A stretch of DNA of 64,000 bases from NCBI RefSeq assembly GCF_000320365.1, contig NZ_ANIN01000001.1, forward strand, positions 1 through 64,000, given 5' to 3'. The translations under genes were made by a program, and so were the position numbers. The notes under the pieces are model-generated. The model was given only the letters and a program-made list of their open reading frames with translations, was not told the DNA's origin and ran no database searches. This document shows, one piece after another, positions 56,352 to 64,000 of this stretch (position 1 is the stretch's first letter; every line of letters begins with the position of its first letter). This DNA is from Moraxella macacae 0408225 (lineage in GTDB: Bacteria > Pseudomonadota > Gammaproteobacteria > Pseudomonadales > Moraxellaceae).

Positions 56352-56839
56352 TGACTCATATTTGGGTAGATGCCGATTCCATTGCCAACATTGCCAAGCA
56401 GCTGATTATCAAAAATGCAGAACGCACTCAAACGCGGGCAATTTTTGTTGCCAACCGATCAATTATTTTGCCACGTTTAAGCGTTTTGCAACTGGTTGTT
56501 GTTGATGCAGGTTTTGACAAAGCTGATGACTACATTGCCAAACATGTCAATGCTGATGATATCGTAATAACTGGTGATATTGCACTTGCCAATGATTGCA
56601 TTCACAAAAACGCACGCGTTGTTACCGCTCGTGGTTTTATTTATGATAAAAATAATATCAAGCAAAAGTTAAATATGCGTGATTTTATGGACACCATGCG
56701 CAGTACGGGTGTGTTAGATTCCAAACAAATGGGCGGTCAATTGCCTTACAACGAAAAAGACAAACAAAATTTTGCCAAAGTGTTAAATCATTGGCTTCAA
56801 TCTTCCAACAAAACCTCAATCAGCAATTTTGAACAATGA
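56351..56839 (+). CDS. UPF0178/DUF188 (YaiI-like) protein
   Basis: A protein of 162 residues, full length. Signature: WVDADSIANIAKQLIIKNAE, then VVDAGFDKADDYI, VITGDIALAND and DTMRSTGVLDSKQMGG, a PIN-like fold. Its role is unknown. The ATG overlaps the preceding stop (TGATG), so it belongs to the same transcript as the SulP gene. Confidence 0.9.
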   Translation: MTHIWVDADSIANIAKQLIIKNAERTQTRAIFVANRSIILPRLSVLQLVVVDAGFDKADDYIAKHVNADDIVITGDIALANDCIHKNARVVTARGFIYDKNNIKQKLNMRDFMDTMRSTGVLDSKQMGGQLPYNEKDKQNFAKVLNHWLQSSNKTSISNFEQ

Positions 56840-56848
56840 GCGTATTGC

Positions 56849-57544
56849 ATGATAAATCCGATTGTTTTAATCAAAAAATTGTATCAATTAGACGATAAAA
56901 ATCCAAAAACCTTGGGTTTTGACATTGACGAAATGAACGATTTAGAACAGCTAAGTCAAGTAACCCTACCTCCTTTGTTGTTTCATTATTGCCTAGAATT
57001 GGGAAAAGTACAGGCACTTAACCACAGCCATCATACGCTATTGCCACTGCCTTTTAACAAAACCGCCGATCACCTGATCATTGCCAAAGACAACAGCGGC
57101 GAAGCAATTTGGGGCATTCACCAAGACGATCTGAATACCGCCAATCCGCCTGTGTTCGTAAGTCGCAACCATGATACGTATGACAAAGAGCATATTCATT
57201 GGCTAAAGGAGTTGCCCTTAGCAAGTTTTTTATTGGCACAAGCGATTTTTAATGGCGTCAATGGTGGGCTTAAGCATTACGCCCAAGTCTTTGATTTTAT
57301 TGGTGATACCATTCCTGTTGATATTGTAGAAAAATTACAAAATCCTGTTATCGGTGCGATAGAAATTGACACCTTGCACCAAAAACACGAGCGTTTTTTT
57401 CAAATTGACGATTACAAAACCGTGCTCATGCTGTCATTTAATGAGCTAAACCTACCCAATGCGTTTTATATGGGTGGGCAAGATACAGCAGCGTTTAGCC
57501 GTGTCGCAAATCAATTGGCGGTGGCGTGGGATACTTTGGTTTAA
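56849..57544 (+). CDS. SMI1/KNR4-like protein of unknown function
   Basis: A protein of 231 residues, 10 bases after the DUF188 gene. The order [41 protein letters not shown] and PPVFVSRN looks like the SMI1/KNR4 fold seen in many immunity proteins to polymorphic toxins. No toxin gene is adjacent in the window. Family placement is by eye and uncertain. Confidence 0.6.
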   Translation: MINPIVLIKKLYQLDDKNPKTLGFDIDEMNDLEQLSQVTLPPLLFHYCLELGKVQALNHSHHTLLPLPFNKTADHLIIAKDNSGEAIWGIHQDDLNTANPPVFVSRNHDTYDKEHIHWLKELPLASFLLAQAIFNGVNGGLKHYAQVFDFIGDTIPVDIVEKLQNPVIGAIEIDTLHQKHERFFQIDDYKTVLMLSFNELNLPNAFYMGGQDTAAFSRVANQLAVAWDTLV

Positions 57545-57590
57545 TCAAGATACATGGTCTAATCAAGATAAAATAACGATGGAGATTGTG

Positions 57591-58781
57591 ATGATTGGCT
57601 TTATTGAAAGACTTTTAAATGGGCGAGAAGTTGCGTGGAAAAGTTTGGGTGATATTATCCATTCAATTAAAACAGGTTTAAACCCGAGAAATTTTTTTCA
57701 ATTAAATACTAATGACGCAGATAATTATTATATAACAATTAGAGAATTACAAAATCATGAAATTGTTTTTACAGATAAAACAGATAAAATAAATGATGAA
57801 GCCTTAAAATTATGCAATAACCGCTCAAATTTAGAAAAGGGCGATGTATTGTTTTCAGGAACTGGTACAATTGGAACGGTTGCTTTGGTGAAAGAAACGC
57901 CAAAAAATTGGAATATTAAAGAGGGCGTTTATGCAATTAAACCCATTCAAAGCGAAATTATACCAAGTTTTTTATTGTATTTATTTGAAACGGATTTTAT
58001 TAGAAATGATTTTTTAAGCAAATCAGCTGGTGGCACTGTTAAAAGTGTACCAATGAAAGAAATGGCAAAAATAAAAATCCCAATCCCACCCCTAGATGTG
58101 CAAAATGAAATTGTACGCATATTAGACAAATTTACTGCATTAAATAGTGAATTAATAAAAGAGCTTGATTTGCGTAAAAAACAGTATGATTATTATCGTG
58201 ATAAATTGTTAACTTTTGGTGATGAAGTGGCGTGGAAAACACTAGACGAAATTTTTGCTATTTTTGCAGGCGGCGATGTACCAAAAAATGCATTTAGTAA
58301 AATACAAACAAACGAATTTAATATTCCGATTTTATCAAATGGCATTGGCGAAAAATCACTTTACGGCTGGACAAATATAGCAAAAATTAATCAACCAAGT
58401 TTAACTATTTCTGCAAGGGGTACAATTGGTTGGACAAGTTATCAAGAAAATCCATTCTTTCCAATCGTGCGTTTGTTGGTTTTAACACCTAAAATTGAAT
58501 TAAATATAAAATTTGCTTATCATTTTATGAAATTAATTGAAAATGATTACAAAATTCCTAAATCTGGTATCCCACAATTAACCAAACCCATGATTAAAGA
58601 TTTAAAATTTCCAATTCCATTAATATCAGAACAAAAACGCATTGCCGATATTTTAGACAAATTTGAAACCCTAACTAATTCTATTACCGAAGGCTTGCCC
58701 AAAGAAATACAATTAAGAACAAAACAATACGAATATTACCGCGAACAACTGTTAACTTTTGATAAATCTTTTGATAAATAA
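57591..58781 (+). CDS. hsdS: Type I restriction specificity subunit (TRD order A-B)
   Basis: A protein of 396 residues from the ATG at 57591, with GGAG 7 bases upstream; the open frame back to 57459 overlaps the previous gene. Two target-recognition domains: A (about 14-160; [10 protein letters not shown] ... [11 protein letters not shown]) and B (about 220-340; [11 protein letters not shown] ... [12 protein letters not shown]), separated by a conserved helical spacer ([20 protein letters not shown]) and ended by a matching one ([17 protein letters not shown]). No hsdM or hsdR adjoins it; it is the last gene of the SulP-DUF188-SMI1 run and only 2 bases from the gspF stop. Confidence 0.9.
   Translation: MIGFIERLLNGREVAWKSLGDIIHSIKTGLNPRNFFQLNTNDADNYYITIRELQNHEIVFTDKTDKINDEALKLCNNRSNLEKGDVLFSGTGTIGTVALVKETPKNWNIKEGVYAIKPIQSEIIPSFLLYLFETDFIRNDFLSKSAGGTVKSVPMKEMAKIKIPIPPLDVQNEIVRILDKFTALNSELIKELDLRKKQYDYYRDKLLTFGDEVAWKTLDEIFAIFAGGDVPKNAFSKIQTNEFNIPILSNGIGEKSLYGWTNIAKINQPSLTISARGTIGWTSYQENPFFPIVRLLVLTPKIELNIKFAYHFMKLIENDYKIPKSGIPQLTKPMIKDLKFPIPLISEQKRIADILDKFETLTNSITEGLPKEIQLRTKQYEYYREQLLTFDKSFDK
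58089..58230 (+). repeat. hsdS central spacer, copy in inverted-repeat pair
   Basis: About 142 bp coding for the central conserved helices. It matches the reverse complement of 63416-63557 at high identity by eye. Pairing of these would invert the ~5.2 kb between them. Confidence 0.8.
58248..58607 (+). repeat. TRD B in hsdS position 2, inverted repeat with 63570-63929
   Basis: About 360 bp nearly identical to the reverse complement of 63570-63929 (roughly one difference in 15-20 bases by eye). Here it is the second recognition domain; in the other gene it is the first. Confidence 0.85.
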
Positions 58782-58783
58782 AA

Positions 58784-59989
58784 CTAGCCTGCCAAATCAT
58801 TCATATTGACAATTGGCAACATCACCGCCATCACAATCGTCATGACAATCACGCCCATCAATACAAGCATTAACGGCTCAAGCAGTGCAAGCAAGGTGCT
58901 TATCATATTGGTGGCCTCGTTTTGTTGCATGTCGGCTGCTCGGCTTAGCATGTTGTCAAGTTCCCCTGACTGCTCGCCACTTTTTATCATCTGCACCATC
59001 ATCGGCGGAAAGTAGTTGCTTTTTTCCAATTGTCCGGATAAATTTGCCCCCTCGATCACCTTTTCGGTTGCACGCTCCACTGCATAACGAATATGTACAT
59101 TGCCAAGCACTGCACCGCCAATTGCCAAAGCCTCTACCAAAGGTACGCCAGATCGCACAAGAATTGACAAGGTACTGGCAAACCGCGATGCGTTTAGATT
59201 ATAAGAAAGTTTTGCAAAAATCGGCAAACGCAACACCAAAGCATCAAACGTCGATCGCCCTGCACTGGTTTTAACAAATTTTATCAAAATAACCAACCCA
59301 CCAACAATAACCAACAACAATAACCACCACCAAGTGGTTAAAACATAAGACACAGCCAACACAAATTGTGTAATGCCCGGCAACGCCTGATCGGATTGTT
59401 CAAACACTTTTACAATTTTTGGCACAACCAACGTCATCAAGCCTACCACCACAGCAATTGCCATAATCAGTAAAATAATCGGATATACCAACGCCCCTTG
59501 AATTTTTTTTTGCATCGCAAAACGGTTTTCGGTATAGTCAGCAAGCTGATTTAAAATCAAATCCAAATGCCCGGATCGCTCGCCTGCAGCTATGGTGGCG
59601 GTATAAATTGGCGGAAAATTACCCGCATCTTGCAAGGCATTTGCCAAACTATACCCCTCCAAAACTTTAGAACGCACCGCCAAATTTAACGCCTTGATGT
59701 GGGTTTTTTCGCTTTGTTTGGCAACGGCATTTAACGCTTGTTCAAGCGGAATCGACGATGCCAAAAGCACCGACAATTGTCTGGTAATTAATGCCAAATC
59801 ATACGCACCCACGCTTTTTTGTCCAAAACGTTTTTTGCCTGAATTGGCTTTTTGTACAGCATTGACTGCCACAGGCAACAAGCCTTTTTCACGCAATTGT
59901 TGACGAATTTGGCGTGCAGAGTCGGCTTCGAGCAAGCCTTGTTCGGTTTTTCCATTTTGGTCTAAGGCTTTGTATTGAAAAGCAGGCAT
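58784..59989 (-). CDS. gspF: Type II secretion inner-membrane platform protein GspF
   Basis: A protein of 401 residues with the two GspF/PilC repeats and three membrane segments (LVYPIILLIMAIAVVVGLMT, WWWLLLLVIVGGLVILI, PLMLVLMGVIVMTIVMAVML). It starts MPAFQYKALDQNGKTEQG and ends LPIVNMNDLAG, closer to GspF than to PilC. It stands alone, as in relatives where T2SS genes are scattered. It converges on hsdS with only 2 bases between stops. Confidence 0.88.
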   Translation of the reverse strand: MPAFQYKALDQNGKTEQGLLEADSARQIRQQLREKGLLPVAVNAVQKANSGKKRFGQKSVGAYDLALITRQLSVLLASSIPLEQALNAVAKQSEKTHIKALNLAVRSKVLEGYSLANALQDAGNFPPIYTATIAAGERSGHLDLILNQLADYTENRFAMQKKIQGALVYPIILLIMAIAVVVGLMTLVVPKIVKVFEQSDQALPGITQFVLAVSYVLTTWWWLLLLVIVGGLVILIKFVKTSAGRSTFDALVLRLPIFAKLSYNLNASRFASTLSILVRSGVPLVEALAIGGAVLGNVHIRYAVERATEKVIEGANLSGQLEKSNYFPPMMVQMIKSGEQSGELDNMLSRAADMQQNEATNMISTLLALLEPLMLVLMGVIVMTIVMAVMLPIVNMNDLAG

Positions 59990-60113
59990 ATTTTTTCCGT
60001 TAAATGTTCCGTTAAATCAAGACAACCAAAAGATAAAGTTGCAAAAAAGATCAATTAGTGTAGCATAAGTAACCTTATCAATTCAAAATAAAATCAACCT
60101 TAAGCCTAAAATT

Positions 60114-60725
60114 ATGCCACAAACCACAACCAACCAAACCAAAACCCTGCGCCAAAAACTGCGCAACCAACGCTTACAATTAACCCCGGCTAACACCAAA
60201 CGCTTTGGATATTTGGCTGCTCGCCAGTTTCAACAGATAAAGCATCGATCTTTGCACAAAAATGCCAAAATCGCTGTGTTTGTCGATGCTTTTGCTGAAT
60301 TGCCAACGCAAGCCTTGATTGATAAACTGACACGGCGCGGCTGTGAGATTTATTTGCCTGTGGTTACGCACCGAACCAAACCGCTAAGTTTTGTAAAACT
60401 AAACCACAACAAATTAAGCAACAATCGTCTTATCACGCACCGTTTTGGTATGCAGCAGCCTGCTAAGGGCAAACGTTTGCGTGCCAAACAACTTGATGTG
60501 ATTATCATGCCACTGGTTGCCGTGGATAAACAAGGGCATAGGCTTGGCATGGGCGGTGGTTTTTATGACAAAAGTTTGGCAAAATGCCACCAAAAACCGC
60601 TTAAAATCGGTTGGGCGTATGATTTTCAGTTGGTAGACAATTTGGTTGTCAATGCGTGGGATATTGGCGTGGATATGGCGGTTTTTCCAAGCCTTGCGTT
60701 ACGATTTTGTCGCTATTTGATTTAA
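60114..60725 (+). CDS. fthC: 5-formyltetrahydrofolate cyclo-ligase
   Basis: A protein of 203 residues that converts 5-formyl-THF to 5,10-methenyl-THF with ATP. Signatures: LRQKLRNQRLQL start, IMPLVAVDKQGHRLGMGGGFYDKSL and GWAYDFQLVDN. It is divergent from gspF across 124 bases and lies 49-88 bases before ligA depending on the start. Confidence 0.93.
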   Translation: MPQTTTNQTKTLRQKLRNQRLQLTPANTKRFGYLAARQFQQIKHRSLHKNAKIAVFVDAFAELPTQALIDKLTRRGCEIYLPVVTHRTKPLSFVKLNHNKLSNNRLITHRFGMQQPAKGKRLRAKQLDVIIMPLVAVDKQGHRLGMGGGFYDKSLAKCHQKPLKIGWAYDFQLVDNLVVNAWDIGVDMAVFPSLALRFCRYLI

Positions 60726-60750
60726 GCAAACCGCTTAAAAAACCACTTGA

Positions 60751-62823
<2,073 letters not shown>

Positions 62824-62855
62824 TTGCCTAATTTTGTAAAATCACTTTGGCAACA

Positions 62856-63989
62856 TCATTTATCAAAAGTTAACAGTTGTTCGCGGTAATATTCATATTG
62901 TTTTTGGCGTAAGTTTATTTCTTTTGGTAAACCGTGAGAAATGGAATTGGTTAGGGTTTCAAATTTGTCTAAAATAGTGATTATTTTTTGTTGCGTTGCT
63001 ATTGGCGGAATGGGAAATTTAAATTCCATAATTAAATCTTTATCACCCCTTGGCATTTTTGCACCTTTTGAATTTTTGATATTATACAAAAAGAACTTTT
63101 CATCTGATAAAATATAAAATAAATATTTTGGCAAAAGTTTTTCATAAGTTGCACGAATAACTAAAACATCGCCGTTTGTTCCGCCACAATTATCCGCAAA
63201 CCATATTTTTCTTAAATAAGGTCTAATATTACCCAATAAAATATCATCTTGTTGATATTGAATTAATGTGCCGTTTGTTGGCAAAGTAGTGGAATTAATT
63301 TTTCCTTTTCTGTCTTGCAATAGATTATTAACGCTAATATGATTGCTTGCATTGACTTTATTAAAGTTTATTCTGTCTTTTGAATATTGTGCCACTTCGC
63401 TAAGTGTTTTATATTCCACTTCATCGCCAAAAGTTAACAATTTATCACGATAATAACTATATTGCTTTTTACGCAAATCAAGTTCTTTTATCAATTCGCT
63501 ATTTAATGCAGTAAATTTGTCTAAAATTCGGACGATTTCATTTTGCACATCTAGGGGCGGAATGGGGATTTTTAAATCTTTAATCATGGGTTTGGTTAAT
63601 TGCGGAATGCCAGATTTAGGAATTTTGTAATCATTTTCAATTAATTTCATAAAATGATAAGCAAATTTTATATTTAATTCAATTTTAGGTGTTAAAACCA
63701 ACAAACGCACGATTGGAAAAAATGGTTTTTCTTGATAACTTGTCCAACCAATTGTACCCCTTGCAGAAATGGTTAAACTGGGCTGATTTATTTTTGCTTC
63801 ATTTGTCCAGCCATAAAGTGATTTTTCATTAATGCCATTTGATAAAATCGGAATATTAAATTCTTTTGTTTGTATTTTACTAAATGCATTTTTAGGCACA
63901 TCACCGCCTGCAAAAATATCAAAAATCTCCCCTAAACTTTTCCACTCAACCGCTCGCCCCTGTAACAACCGCTCAATAAATCCAATCAT
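62856..63989 (-). CDS. hsdS: Type I restriction specificity subunit (TRD order B-C)
   Basis: A protein of 377 residues; the ATG at 63989 has GGAG 7 bases upstream and a TGA just before it, as if it followed an upstream gene such as hsdM off the right edge. TRD B comes first ([14 protein letters not shown] ... [11 protein letters not shown]), then the conserved spacer, then a third domain C (VAQYSKDRINFNKVNA ... NSKGAKMPRGDKDLI) and the terminal helices. It shares its start and both spacers with the other hsdS. Inverted relative to it. Confidence 0.9.
   Translation of the reverse strand: MIGFIERLLQGRAVEWKSLGEIFDIFAGGDVPKNAFSKIQTKEFNIPILSNGINEKSLYGWTNEAKINQPSLTISARGTIGWTSYQEKPFFPIVRLLVLTPKIELNIKFAYHFMKLIENDYKIPKSGIPQLTKPMIKDLKIPIPPLDVQNEIVRILDKFTALNSELIKELDLRKKQYSYYRDKLLTFGDEVEYKTLSEVAQYSKDRINFNKVNASNHISVNNLLQDRKGKINSTTLPTNGTLIQYQQDDILLGNIRPYLRKIWFADNCGGTNGDVLVIRATYEKLLPKYLFYILSDEKFFLYNIKNSKGAKMPRGDKDLIMEFKFPIPPIATQQKIITILDKFETLTNSISHGLPKEINLRQKQYEYYREQLLTFDK
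63416..63557 (-). repeat. hsdS central spacer, second copy
   Basis: Partner of 58089-58230 in inverted orientation. In this gene it follows TRD B and precedes TRD C. Confidence 0.8.
63570..63929 (-). repeat. TRD B in hsdS position 1, second copy
   Basis: Partner of 58248-58607 in inverted orientation. The position change from second to first domain is the hallmark of recognition-domain movement in hsdS genes. Confidence 0.85.
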
Positions 63990-64000
63990 TTCACCGCTCC

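Overview
The window looks like chromosome of a low-GC gammaproteobacterium, most likely a Moraxellaceae member (Moraxella-like). The reasons are the fused nuoCD in a 13-gene complex I locus, an isolated gspF, a cbb3 oxidase operon, a MacAB/TolC pump, SbcCD and an AhpC/OxyR pair whose proteins read like that family. This placement rests on recognised protein families and gene order, not on a database search.

Layout. Positions 1 to about 5,780 are the right end of a prophage or satellite element inserted at the 5' end of dusA. It holds a tandem array of antirepressor-type genes (KilA-N and Bro-N N-termini on an identical C-terminal domain, each cassette with its own promoter and long leader), a YdaS/Cro-like regulator divergent from a CI-like repressor, two small genes (one PrtN-like) and a tyrosine integrase. 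The element continues off the left edge. From 5,786: dusA; a CPBP protease and sppA; comEC; ccoNOQP; leuS; fpr (convergent with leuS); the nuo operon on the minus strand (nuoA at 36.2 kb down to nuoN at 19.2 kb); lolA; a TolC-like lipoprotein, macB and macA; ahpC divergent from oxyR; sbcD and sbcC; a secreted TPR/Sel1-like protein; a large lipoprotein hydrolase; a persulfide-dioxygenase-like MBL protein divergent from a SulP transporter fused to a DUF442 domain; a DUF188 gene; an SMI1-like gene; and hsdS. Then come gspF, fthC and ligA, followed by a second hsdS in the opposite orientation at the right edge.

The nuo operon carries two foreign-looking interruptions. A very AT-rich EamA transporter gene sits between nuoB and nuoCD, and a decayed TauE/SafE gene lies between nuoCD and nuoE. 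Intergenic regions throughout hold short tandem duplications (11-18 bp units, 2-5 copies), and several proteins (ComEC, SbcD, SbcC, CcoP) show the same thing in frame.

The most interesting points are: (i) the modular antirepressor array, whose Bro-N leader resembles the Ash-type leaders of P4-like elements and holds two perfectly complementary 12-mers, so RNA-based immunity may be combined with antirepressors acting on a CI repressor that seems to lack its catalytic lysine; (ii) the inverted hsdS pair that shares one target-recognition domain in different positions around unrelated housekeeping genes; (iii) the SulP-DUF442 fusion that keeps a strong internal start site. No tRNA, rRNA, IS element or CRISPR array was seen.
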